Assembly (NCBI GenBank): GCA_012523535.1
Contig: JAAYII010000039.1
Location: 1-15,901, forward strand
Direction: 5' to 3'
DNA from: Peptococcaceae bacterium
GTDB taxonomy: Bacteria; Bacillota; Desulfitobacteriia; Desulfitobacteriales; Syntrophobotulaceae
DNA length: 15,901 bases
Translations under genes and position numbers: made by a program
The notes under the pieces: generated by a model
Seen by the model: the letters and a program-made list of their open reading frames with translations, nothing else
Database searches by the model: none
Told to the model about the DNA's origin: nothing
Part shown: positions 1-7,274 of the stretch, one piece after another
How the letters are laid out: the number at the start of each line of letters is the position of its first letter
Position numbering within the stretch: position 1 is the first letter of the stretch

Positions 1-907
1 CGGTAAACATCCGGCCAAATATATTGGCACAAGCCAGAAGCATAAACACCATAGCCTGAAGCCGAACACCGGCTAACAGAGAAGACATTAACTTTTTAAA
101 ATTAAGCTTTCGGGTTACAGCCGTTACTATAATGACTCCAAAAGCCCCAACAGCGCCTGCCTCCGTAGGGGTGAAATAGCCTGCAAACATGCCTCCCATG
201 GAAAGAATAAAAACTACAGCAATTTCAATTAAGCTACCCTCACGCAGACTTACCCAACGTTCTTTCCAGGGTTTTCTTTCACTGAGCGGGGCCCATTCGG
301 GATGCCTCTTACCGATATAAACAATTGCCAAAATGTTTAATATGGTTAAAAGTATACCTGGAATAATACCGGCAACAAATAAAGCTCCAATGGAGGTATC
401 TGTAGCTAAACCGTAAATTATGAAATTGGTACTTGGCGGAATTAAAACGGAAAGAGCAGCTCCGGCAGCAATACAGGTACCGGCCAGTTGAGGTGCATAC
501 CTTCTTTGCCGCATTTCCGGATAAGCAACGGCGGACATGGTACTGATACAGGCTGGTACGGAGCCGCAAATTGCTCCAAATCCGGCACAAGCTAACTGGG
601 TAGCTGAAGCCAGCCCGCCACGGCGGTGGCCTATAAAAGCGTTAATCGCGTTGAATAAATTGCCCCCAACACCTGAATAATTAGCAACAAAACCCATAAG
701 GCCGAATAAAGGACCTACCGTCAAAGTGTAAGATGAAAAAGTATTGAGCAAATCCGAAACCATTAATTGAGAAGCAACTTGGGGACTTTTAATCACAGCA
801 ACCCCTAATGTTCCGCAAAATAGCATGGAAAACGGAATCGGAATACCAAGAAACATTAAAATCAAAAAGGCAACAAGGCATATTACACCTATTACAACAG
901 GATCCAT
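1..907 (-). CDS. dctM: TRAP transporter large permease subunit, DctM-like (3' end outside window)
   Basis: This is the large membrane subunit of a tripartite ATP-independent periplasmic (TRAP) transporter, which moves an organic anion inward using an ion gradient. I translated it by hand from an ATG at 905-907; 302 codons are visible and the frame stays open to the left edge. The family usually has about 425-430 residues, so roughly two thirds is present. The protein begins MDPVVIGVICLVAFLILMF and is a succession of hydrophobic helices, with typical DctM stretches such as GAICGSVPACISTMSAVAYP, AALSVLIPPS and ATDTSIGALFVAGIIPG. A GGAG ribosome binding site lies about 7 nt before the start. It follows the dctQ-like gene by 66 nt and is the fourth visible gene of the glycyl radical enzyme operon. 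Family assignment is firm; the substrate is unknown. Confidence 0.93.
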   Translation of the reverse strand, partial: MDPVVIGVICLVAFLILMFLGIPIPFSMLFCGTLGVAVIKSPQVASQLMVSDLLNTFSSYTLTVGPLFGLMGFVANYSGVGGNLFNAINAFIGHRRGGLASATQLACAGFGAICGSVPACISTMSAVAYPEMRQRRYAPQLAGTCIAAGAALSVLIPPSTNFIIYGLATDTSIGALFVAGIIPGILLTILNILAIVYIGKRHPEWAPLSERKPWKERWVSLREGSLIEIAVVFILSMGGMFAGYFTPTEAGAVGAFGVIIVTAVTRKLNFKKLMSSLLAGVRLQAMVFMLLACANIFGRMFT

Positions 908-973
908 TATATTCTCCTTCCTCTGCTATGCACTTTCATTCTTTGTATTTGTATCTTAGAATTTAACGTGTTC

Positions 974-1516
974 TTACTGATCGATTTTTACAACTTCTCG
1001 TCCCGAATATGGTCTCATATCAAGTTCCACGTTGTTTTTCAGGTTATAACCATTGACAATGGTTTTAAGCAAAAGGGAAATAGTAAGGAAAATAAAACCC
1101 AAGGCCAATATTCCTGCCATGATAAAAATAGGTATATTTAATTCAGTGCTTACGTCATTTTTAACGTATTTAGCAATAGCCTGTCCAACAAGCAAATAGG
1201 AAATATAAGAAAAAGCTGCTGTACAAATAATACTGCCAATAAAAAGAATAATCTTTCTTAGCTTTTCGGACACTAATTCTAAGAATAAAGTCATTTTAAT
1301 ATTGCCTTCAAACCATTCATTTTGGGCCAAAGCAAAACTGGCCGCTGCTAACGAAAAGTAACGTACTAATTCAGTAGAACCGAAAATAGGAGCATTGAAA
1401 AAACGGCGCATTACAATATTGGCTATAATCAGCAGCATTATAACAGTAAGAAACACACTGGCAACCTTACTCGTAATATCCCACGTTCTGTCGGTAATTC
1501 TAACCAATTTGTTCAA
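974..1516 (-). CDS. dctQ: TRAP transporter small permease subunit, DctQ-like
   Basis: Small membrane subunit of the TRAP transporter, which pairs with the DctM permease. The 180-residue product has four hydrophobic segments, roughly residues 18-36, 50-65, 86-110 and 128-150, with the DctQ-like motif GSTELVRYFS after the first helix. Length and topology fit the family. The start codon is TTG (1514-1516), not ATG. It is supported by an AAGGTG-type ribosome binding site about 10 nt upstream and by the absence of an in-frame ATG before the first membrane helix. It sits between the dctP-like and dctM-like genes on the same strand. A large stem-loop lies in the 125-nt gap to the dctP-like gene. Family call is strong, substrate unknown. 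Confidence 0.9.
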   Translation of the reverse strand: MNKLVRITDRTWDITSKVASVFLTVIMLLIIANIVMRRFFNAPIFGSTELVRYFSLAAASFALAQNEWFEGNIKMTLFLELVSEKLRKIILFIGSIICTAAFSYISYLLVGQAIAKYVKNDVSTELNIPIFIMAGILALGFIFLTISLLLKTIVNGYNLKNNVELDMRPYSGREVVKIDQ

Positions 1517-1548
1517 TTAAGACACACACCTTCCCGAAATCTATTGGC

Positions 1549-1603
1549 TGATAAACTTAGTCTGTCAGTTGCCTCAAAGCAATCTGACAGACTAAGCTTA
1601 TCA
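1549..1603 (-). other. Long intercistronic stem-loop between dctP-like and dctQ-like genes
   Basis: The arms at 1549-1568 and 1584-1603 pair over 20 bp in the minus-strand transcript with a single G-U wobble. Within the 15-nt loop, TTGC (1569-1572) can also pair with GCAA (1579-1582). Neither side is followed by a run of U, so it does not look like a complete intrinsic terminator. By analogy with other solute-binding-protein operons it may stabilise or process the upstream mRNA, so that more DctP than DctQM is made; that role is inference. Confidence 0.8.
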
Positions 1604-1641
1604 AAACTTAGGGGGAAATAAACAACAAAGAATTATGAAAA

Positions 1642-2754
1642 TTATTCTAGATTGTAGCAAGCCTTGTATTCTTCCCATGTATATTCTTTGTTGTACTTAT
1701 CGGCTAATTCTCTTAACAGGTTCATAGCTTTAGTACCTTCAAGGCCTTTGGCATCCAGGCTCTTAGCATACTCTTCCATTAAATTTGCACCGGCCTGTCT
1801 GAACTCTTCCAGAGCTTCGCCTTCCAGGAAATTGATTTCCATATTTTGTATAGCTCTTACACAAGACGGGTCTGTAGTAAGTCCCTCTTCCTGATAATAG
1901 ACTGTGTACTCGTTAAAAGCTTCTTCGCAGGCTTCCATAAAAGCTTCTTGCTGCGATTGAGGCATGGAATTGAAAACATCCTTATTCATGACAAACAAAT
2001 AACCGCTGTTGTACTCAGGTGTGATAAGAGCATACTTGGCAACTTCGTCCAAGTTGGAGTTGGCAGCACCGCCAAACATGGTATAAGCTCCATCAACAAG
2101 GCCGTTTCTTAAAGCTTCATACACTTCTCCGATATCGAGTGTAACCGGAACTGCTCCATAAGCCGTTACAGCTGCTGCTGATGAAGATGTAGCACGTATT
2201 TGTTTACCGGCCAAATCACTCATTTTAGTTACTTTTTTAGAAGTGACAAAGCTACCTGGGCCTGAACATTGAGTTAACAATACCACAACATCTTCAAGTT
2301 CTTTAGGTTGGAGTGTTTCCAAGTATTCTTTAAATACTTTACAGGCCACCCCGCTTGAGTTGTAACTTACACCCGGGTAATCCAACATCAAGCAAAGAGG
2401 CAAGCGGGCAGGCAACATATTGCATTGAATATAACCAATATCGCAAGTTCCTGTTAAGACACCGTCGAAAATATCCGGGGCAGCAAGTAAAGTACCATTG
2501 GCATAAGTAGTGATTTTAACTTTGCCAGGCATTTTCTCGTCCAATTTTTCTTGGAGAGTAGCGATATTACCTTGGCAAGGGTTTTGCTCAGTAAGGAAGG
2601 TGGCAAAAGTAAGATTTAAATCAATCCAATCTTCATTACCGGTTGTGCCAGTATTCTCACCATTACCTGCAGTTCCGCTTGAACCACAACCGACAAGAGA
2701 AAAGAGCATAACTAAACATAAAAACAGTGAGATGAATAAGGTCTTTTTGTTCAT
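1642..2754 (-). CDS. dctP: TRAP transporter substrate-binding lipoprotein, DctP-like
   Basis: Extracytoplasmic solute-binding protein of the TRAP transporter; it captures the substrate and hands it to the DctQ/DctM pair. The 370-residue product starts with a lysine-rich n-region and a hydrophobic segment ending in a lipobox LVGC, so Cys23 should be lipidated and the protein anchored to the outer face of the membrane, as in Gram-positive bacteria. A Gly/Ser/Thr-rich linker follows. The DctP fold is recognisable in GKQIRATSSSAAAVTAYGA, where Arg187 matches the conserved arginine that usually grips the substrate carboxylate, and in ALRNGLVDGAYTMF. An AAAGGA ribosome binding site lies upstream, and the gene begins 45 nt after the glycyl radical enzyme stop. 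The ligand is probably a carboxylate or sulfonate; which one cannot be told. Confidence 0.94.
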   Translation of the reverse strand: MNKKTLFISLFLCLVMLFSLVGCGSSGTAGNGENTGTTGNEDWIDLNLTFATFLTEQNPCQGNIATLQEKLDEKMPGKVKITTYANGTLLAAPDIFDGVLTGTCDIGYIQCNMLPARLPLCLMLDYPGVSYNSSGVACKVFKEYLETLQPKELEDVVVLLTQCSGPGSFVTSKKVTKMSDLAGKQIRATSSSAAAVTAYGAVPVTLDIGEVYEALRNGLVDGAYTMFGGAANSNLDEVAKYALITPEYNSGYLFVMNKDVFNSMPQSQQEAFMEACEEAFNEYTVYYQEEGLTTDPSCVRAIQNMEINFLEGEALEEFRQAGANLMEEYAKSLDAKGLEGTKAMNLLRELADKYNKEYTWEEYKACYNLE

Positions 2755-2799
2755 AGTTAACGTTCCTTTCTTCTTTGCATTTTTACTTGAAAACTTTGG

Positions 2800-5220
2800 T
2801 TATAATTGATTCTCTGTCCTAGCAATTAGATCGTTCTGTAAGTTGGTATTCAACTCTACAAAATATGCAGAGAATCCAGCGATCCGAATTACCAGATCCT
2901 TGTACTTTTCGGGGTCTTTTTGAGCAGCTCGCAAAGTTTCCGAGCTAACGACGTTATATTGAACTTCCATCCCTCCTTGTTCAAAATATGTAGTCATTAG
3001 ACTTCTGATTTTACTTAAACCATCCTCTCTATTAAACACTCTAGGATGAAACCGAATATTTAAAGCCAAACCGTTGGTTATTTGCTTATGATCAAAGCAG
3101 CAAGCTGAAGTCATTACTGCAGTTGGACCGTTTTTATCCACACCTTGAATTGGCGATATACAGTCGGATAAAGGTTCGCCTGCATATCTTCCGTCAGGTG
3201 TTGCCCAAGCCCGAGTCCCGGCCACTACATGGGAAGAAGCAGTAAAAAGTCCTACACGGTAGAGATCGCTTCTCAAACCCCTGCCCTTTCTTAAAGCTTC
3301 AACCATGGTCTCGATCAGCCATTTTACTTGGACATCTGCATATTCATCAGCATTACCGTAATGATGTGGCATGTTCAAGATTCTCCGGCGCAGTTCCTCA
3401 TAGCCTTCCCAATTGGCCATTACGGCATCATATAGTTCTCTGGCTGTGCAGAGCTTTGCATCATAGACCATATATTTGATAGCTGTAAGACTTTCCCCAA
3501 CGGTAGCTACCCCAGTTAGAGCATGGCCGTAGGAATTGTATTTACAACCCCCGTTAACACAATCCACTCCAGATTCCATGCATCCTTCCAACATGGCTGA
3601 CAAAGTCGGCATTGGCATCTCCCGCATATTAACTTCTTCCCAAACATTGTCCATAGTAATGACCCAGTTGACAAAGTATTCAGCCTGGGTTTTAAAAGCC
3701 GCCAGAACATCCTCAAAAGTTTCCATTTCATAAAGGTACCCCGTTTTTAAGCCGCATTCTTTTCCATTTTTGGGATTAATCCCGTTATTAATAGCCGCAA
3801 GGAGTATATTAGCCAGATTGATGTCTACTAAGGAATTGGTCCCGGAAGATGCGGGATAATCATTACCGGATCCGGCAATTTCCTGACACCCGATGATACA
3901 AAAATCCCGAGCATCTTCGAGAGAATAGTGACCTTCTTCCAACAAGGCTTTTATAATCAAGTCCTCATTTTGAAAACAAGGGATCCCTCCCGCCCGCTTA
4001 GAAGACTCAAAAGCGCATTCGAACAATTTTTCCGGAGTGTTTTTACTAAAGCGCAAGGAAACAGGCGGATCATGCAGCAGGAGCCGGGCCGGTGCTTCAA
4101 GGCACATAAAAGTAACCGGATTGGTAGCATCTTTCCCATCTTTATCGATGCCGCCAATAGTAACATGCTGGAAAGTGGAATAAGCACCTGTAACCCGAGC
4201 GACAAATCTAGTCCGGGCATTAAACAGACTACCAGCTTTTATCCAAAAACAGTCTACGATTTCTTGTGCTTGATCAAGGGTGATGGTATTGGCTTCTAAT
4301 TCTTTCTTCAGGCAAGGATAAGTATACATATCAAATCTGCCCAAGGATAAACCTTGATAGTTGCCATCAAGGTATAAATAAAGCTGATACAAAAAGGTCG
4401 CTTGCACCGCCTCATAAAAAGTTCGAGCCGGATTTTCAGCAATCCAATCTAAACTATCAGCCATTTGCAAAAGTTCTTTTTTTCTTTTTTCATCGGCAGT
4501 CTCAGCCGCTTTTCTCCTACAGGCATCAGCATAACGATGGGCTAAAAGGATATAAGCATCACAAACAATTACAATAGAACGGTAAAACATATACTTACGA
4601 GCGTCTTCACCGAATACACGCCCCCGCATGGAATCAACGTGCTGTTGAGCTTCTCGCCGTACAGCCCCAAATCCCTTTTCAATCACCCGACGATAGTTCG
4701 GAGATAAGTGGCCGGTCGGGGCATGGCCATTGCCTTCTTCACTTACATTAGCCACATCAGAATAAACAAAAGACATATAATCTTCCGGTAAAGCCCCGTC
4801 AACCAAAGCACAGAATTTATGCTCAGCCCAAAATTCTCGAATATCGCTATTCAGTAATAATTCCTTTTCTTCCTCAGGTAAGACCATAGGTTCATCCTGA
4901 GCTTTTCTAGTATAAAATGAGCCGTCTTCAAGTTCCTGAAATAGCCAAGCTAACCCATTATACTCAGGCCACATCGAAGTCCCCTTATAGTATTTACCGA
5001 GATTTCCTACTATAAGCTCATCATCTTCTACACGAATTGTTTTCTGGGCGCAAATATCATAAATCCCGTAAGCACGGCGTAAAGCAGGATGCAAATGCTT
5101 GTTTTTCTTATAAGAGGCAGTAAGAATTAGCGCCCTTTCCGTATCAAGCGTGTAGGGAGTATTCCGGTAGCGTTCTCTCAACCTGGCCACCCGGTCACTT
5201 ACTTTCCTAAACTGATACAT
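2800..5220 (-). CDS. Glycyl radical enzyme of the PFL2-like family, substrate unknown
   Basis: Cytoplasmic glycyl radical enzyme of 806 residues, of the large group that holds choline TMA-lyase, glycerol/propanediol dehydratases, hydroxyproline dehydratase, isethionate lyase and arylacetate decarboxylases. The N-terminus shows the family pattern (ERALILTASYK, DDELIVGN). The thiyl-radical Cys is in DFCIIGCQEIAG: Cys445, Gln446, Glu447. The C-terminal glycyl-radical loop is RIAGFSAYF with Gly782. SPIQGVDKNGPTAV also fits the family. The Cys-X-Glu pair points to dehydratase, lyase or decarboxylase chemistry rather than pyruvate formate-lyase, but Gln instead of Val at X, and the lack of Pro after Glu, differ from the usual GCVEP. 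The start is fixed by a strong AGGAGG site. It is first in an operon with a TRAP transporter and is divergent from a MocR regulator. No activase gene is visible; it may lie past the left edge or elsewhere. Confidence 0.93.
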   Translation of the reverse strand: MYQFRKVSDRVARLRERYRNTPYTLDTERALILTASYKKNKHLHPALRRAYGIYDICAQKTIRVEDDELIVGNLGKYYKGTSMWPEYNGLAWLFQELEDGSFYTRKAQDEPMVLPEEEKELLLNSDIREFWAEHKFCALVDGALPEDYMSFVYSDVANVSEEGNGHAPTGHLSPNYRRVIEKGFGAVRREAQQHVDSMRGRVFGEDARKYMFYRSIVIVCDAYILLAHRYADACRRKAAETADEKRKKELLQMADSLDWIAENPARTFYEAVQATFLYQLYLYLDGNYQGLSLGRFDMYTYPCLKKELEANTITLDQAQEIVDCFWIKAGSLFNARTRFVARVTGAYSTFQHVTIGGIDKDGKDATNPVTFMCLEAPARLLLHDPPVSLRFSKNTPEKLFECAFESSKRAGGIPCFQNEDLIIKALLEEGHYSLEDARDFCIIGCQEIAGSGNDYPASSGTNSLVDINLANILLAAINNGINPKNGKECGLKTGYLYEMETFEDVLAAFKTQAEYFVNWVITMDNVWEEVNMREMPMPTLSAMLEGCMESGVDCVNGGCKYNSYGHALTGVATVGESLTAIKYMVYDAKLCTARELYDAVMANWEGYEELRRRILNMPHHYGNADEYADVQVKWLIETMVEALRKGRGLRSDLYRVGLFTASSHVVAGTRAWATPDGRYAGEPLSDCISPIQGVDKNGPTAVMTSACCFDHKQITNGLALNIRFHPRVFNREDGLSKIRSLMTTYFEQGGMEVQYNVVSSETLRAAQKDPEKYKDLVIRIAGFSAYFVELNTNLQNDLIARTENQL

Positions 5221-5242
5221 ATTAACCTCCTATTAACCTCCT
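5221..5242 (-). promoter_or_regulatory. Tandemly duplicated Shine-Dalgarno sequence of the glycyl radical enzyme gene
   Basis: On the minus strand the 11-mer AGGAGGTTAAT occurs twice back to back, directly before the ATG. The proximal copy has its AGGAGG 5 nt from the start codon; the distal copy is 11 nt further upstream. It fixes the start of the gene at 5220. Confidence 0.85.
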
Positions 5243-5262
5243 AAATAATTTTCTTTATGATT

Positions 5263-5276
5263 TCTCTATGTAGAGA
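5263..5276. promoter_or_regulatory. Perfect 14-bp palindrome, candidate operator
   Basis: TCTCTATGTAGAGA has 6-bp perfect inverted arms around a 2-nt centre. It lies midway in the divergent intergenic region, about 43 bp before the radical enzyme start and about 20 bp upstream of the -35 of the regulator promoter. The position suits a site for the MocR-type regulator, but many MocR proteins bind direct repeats, so its function is only a suggestion. Confidence 0.4.
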
Positions 5277-5294
5277 TACATTAATTCTCATTTG

Positions 5295-5323
5295 TTGCCT
5301 TTCCGACAAGCACTCACTATAAT
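5295..5323 (+). promoter_or_regulatory. Sigma-A-type promoter of the MocR-like regulator gene
   Basis: TTGCCT (5295-5300) and a perfect TATAAT (5318-5323) are separated by exactly 17 nt. Transcription would begin near 5330, about 25 nt before the chosen start codon at 5355. An upstream ATG at 5292 would lie upstream of this transcription start and so is unlikely to be used. Confidence 0.7.
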
Positions 5324-5354
5324 GGAAATAATGAAAAAAGATTTAGGTGTAATT

Positions 5355-6800
5355 ATGTATAAACGAGAACAGATTGAACAAAGCATTATTAAACTTATTA
5401 TCAACGGTGCCGTCTTACCAGGAGAAAAATTACCATCAGTACGGGATTTAGCAGCTCGTCATAAGTTTAGTATCACACCTGTGTTAGAAGCCTTACGTTC
5501 TTTAGAAAAAAAGGAAATTATCGAAAGTCTCCCCAGTAAAGGCTTTTATGTACGAAATGACATTTATCGCAATCCTCATCTGTCTTTTCTACAAGAAGAT
5601 AAGGCTCAATCTACATTCATGAAATTCGAAATACTCAATTCCAAATTTTCAAACTATGCTGCCAATATTCTTGATCCTTCAAGTCATATCCATTGGCCTA
5701 TGGCTTCTACAATAACTTCCACTTACTACTACCCTGTGGATGAAATCAATTATCACATTGCACGAATTGCCAAAACACAAGAAATTACCGTTAATTTACA
5801 ACAACAACCCAAAGATCTAGATCATTTGGTACAAAACATTATGAAATGGATGATTCCTTGTGGCTGTCCCTTTTCCAATAAGGAACTTTCTCTAGTTTGC
5901 AGTGCCACTCAAGCCCTAATGTTAGCTTTAAGATCCTGTACTTTTCCCGGAGATATCGTCGCCGTGGAATCCCCGGGGCATATAGGTTTTTATTTTTTGC
6001 TTGAGTTTCTCCAGTTGAAAGCTCTGCGTATTCCCAGCGATTTTCGTACCGGGCTTAAAGTGTCCGTTTTAAAAAGCTACCTGGAAAAAGGCCTGCGTCC
6101 CAGTTGTCTCCTACTCTCTGCCAATTACTCCAATCCCACCGGGGCACTTATGCCCGAGCAATCAAAGTCTGAACTGGTTGAGCTCTGTCGTCAGTTCCGG
6201 CTCCCGATTATTGAAGATGATATTCTTGGTGATATCCACTTTGATGAGGTCCGTCCTCATCCACTTAAAAGCTTTGATCCGGAAAATGTTATCTATATTT
6301 CCGGATTTACCAAGTCCCTCTCTCCGGCCCATAGAATCGCCTGGATTGCCGGCGGACGTTTTCATAAAGAAATTGTGTTCCATAAAAATCTAATCGGGGC
6401 TTTTGTCCCACTACTAATCCAACAAGGTTTTTCTTCCTTCTTATCTTCCGGTGCCGGCGCCCGACATCTTCAACACTTTCGGCAACAGTGTTTTGAAATA
6501 CTCAGTAAATCCTTACAAGTTATTAATGATACATTTCCCTCCGGGACTATAGCTGAAATGCCAAGAGGAGGCCTATTCATCTGGATTCAGTTGCCCCAAG
6601 GAATTGACACTGCTTTACTTTCGGATATAGCAAAGCAACACGACATTACCATTGCATCGGGCAAAATTTTTTCTTCTCCGGCAGGTGAATATAATAATTG
6701 CATAAGAGTCAATTGTTTAGCGATGCCTTGGAATGTAAACACACTCGAAAAACTTTCTCTTTTAGGTAAAATTGCCACTTCTCTCATCCGCAAAAACTAA
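5355..6800 (+). CDS. MocR-type transcriptional regulator (GntR HTH + PLP aminotransferase-like domain)
   Basis: Predicted cytoplasmic DNA-binding regulator of 481 residues. The N-terminal ~75 residues form a GntR winged helix (GEKLPSVRDLAARHK), followed by a linker and a fold-type I aminotransferase-like domain. PLP-site features are present: NPTG with Asn260, the acidic EDD at 287-289, and GFTKSLSP with Lys320 as the expected Schiff-base lysine. Arg451 in CIRVNC matches the arginine that binds the ligand carboxylate in aminotransferases and GabR. Family members (GabR, TauR, PdxR) respond to amino compounds or PLP. An open frame extends upstream to 5292, but I chose the ATG at 5355 because an AGGTG ribosome binding site lies 5 nt before it and the promoter overlaps the longer version. 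Divergent placement suggests it controls the radical enzyme/TRAP operon and possibly itself. Confidence 0.9.
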   Translation: MYKREQIEQSIIKLIINGAVLPGEKLPSVRDLAARHKFSITPVLEALRSLEKKEIIESLPSKGFYVRNDIYRNPHLSFLQEDKAQSTFMKFEILNSKFSNYAANILDPSSHIHWPMASTITSTYYYPVDEINYHIARIAKTQEITVNLQQQPKDLDHLVQNIMKWMIPCGCPFSNKELSLVCSATQALMLALRSCTFPGDIVAVESPGHIGFYFLLEFLQLKALRIPSDFRTGLKVSVLKSYLEKGLRPSCLLLSANYSNPTGALMPEQSKSELVELCRQFRLPIIEDDILGDIHFDEVRPHPLKSFDPENVIYISGFTKSLSPAHRIAWIAGGRFHKEIVFHKNLIGAFVPLLIQQGFSSFLSSGAGARHLQHFRQQCFEILSKSLQVINDTFPSGTIAEMPRGGLFIWIQLPQGIDTALLSDIAKQHDITIASGKIFSSPAGEYNNCIRVNCLAMPWNVNTLEKLSLLGKIATSLIRKN

Positions 6801-6973
6801 CAATTATTTAGCCCGAACTCTAGTATAGGTAGGCATAAGTATTATTTCTATATACGGTTTGTCGAAATTTTAGGTATTAACTGTTATTTTGTAAAATATA
6901 CCAATTAATCCAAAATCCTACACTTTTTTTACCCATTTAAGGAGAGTATTATTTTCCTTAACTATGGCAATAA

Positions 6974-7021
6974 AAAGACTGCTGCAAACCAAGCCATTAA
7001 GCTTATATTGCCGCAGTCTTT
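6974..7021 (+). terminator. Terminator-like hairpin after the MocR-like gene
   Basis: AAAGACTGC (6974-6982) pairs perfectly with GCAGTCTTT (7013-7021). After one mismatch, GCAA can pair with TTGC to extend the stem. A T-rich stretch with interruptions follows (to about 7035). It lies about 170 nt after the regulator stop. The loop is long (about 20 nt) and the T-tract imperfect, so termination strength is uncertain. The stretch before it (6801-6973) is AT-rich and shows nothing else I can name. Confidence 0.55.
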
Positions 7022-7043
7022 ATATATATTCTTTTACTTCAAA

Positions 7044-7072
7044 TTGACTATATTTTTATCTCTTCGCATAAA
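7044..7072 (+). promoter_or_regulatory. Candidate sigma-A promoter for asnB
   Basis: TTGACT (7044-7049) and CATAAA (7067-7072) are spaced by 17 nt. Use of this promoter would give a leader of about 195 nt before asnB, carrying the hairpin at 7188-7236. The -35 is good; the -10 matches 4 of 6 positions. Confidence 0.45.
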
Positions 7073-7187
7073 AGTTCGGTGCCAACTCTAGTCGAATCAA
7101 AGCCGAAAAAACTCAAGAAATGCATCTGTAATCATTAATAATCCTTGTTGCATATATTAAAACAGCATTAAGCTCTTGGGACAATGG

Positions 7188-7236
7188 CGTCCTGGATTAA
7201 GTAGCTGGTACTTAGTCTAGGACGTTTTTCTTTTTT
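7188..7236 (+). terminator. Strong intrinsic terminator in the asnB leader (possible attenuator)
   Basis: The arms at 7188-7203 and 7209-7224 form a 16-bp stem with two G-U wobbles and a 5-nt loop, followed at once by a T-rich tail (7225-7236). It ends only about 38 nt before the asnB start, so transcription from the asnB promoter should have to read through it. A weaker alternative hairpin, GGGAC (7178-7182) with GTCCT (7189-7193), would occupy the 5' arm. I see no T-box element or known riboswitch signature. A short ATG frame (MASWIK) starts at 7184 and ends inside the 5' arm, without a clear ribosome binding site. Confidence 0.75.
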
Positions 7237-7274
7237 GTTAATATGTAATTTTCATTGCTGAGGAGGTAAAACTG

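Noticed and set aside
309..590. Minus-strand open frame overlapping the DctM-like gene
   Set aside because: It is out of frame with dctM, which reads through this region with clear family motifs; the other frame is a shadow rich in Cys, Tyr and Arg with no recognisable features.
2800..5220. Naming the radical enzyme as isethionate lyase, hydroxyproline dehydratase or an arylacetate decarboxylase
   Set aside because: The TRAP neighbour is suggestive of sulfonates, but the active-site motif differs and no partner genes (decarboxylase small subunit, sulfite or acetaldehyde enzymes) are present to justify a specific name.
5292..5354. Longer N-terminus for the MocR-like regulator starting at 5292, or at the ATG at 5322 or 5331
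   Set aside because: The -35/-10 promoter (5295-5323) overlaps this stretch and transcription should begin near 5330. The ATG at 5355 has a proper AGGTG site, and the helix-turn-helix region begins right after it.
6801..7274. T-box riboswitch in front of asnB
   Set aside because: No sequence resembling the conserved T-box (TGGNACCGCG-like) or a specifier stem could be found; only hairpins are visible.
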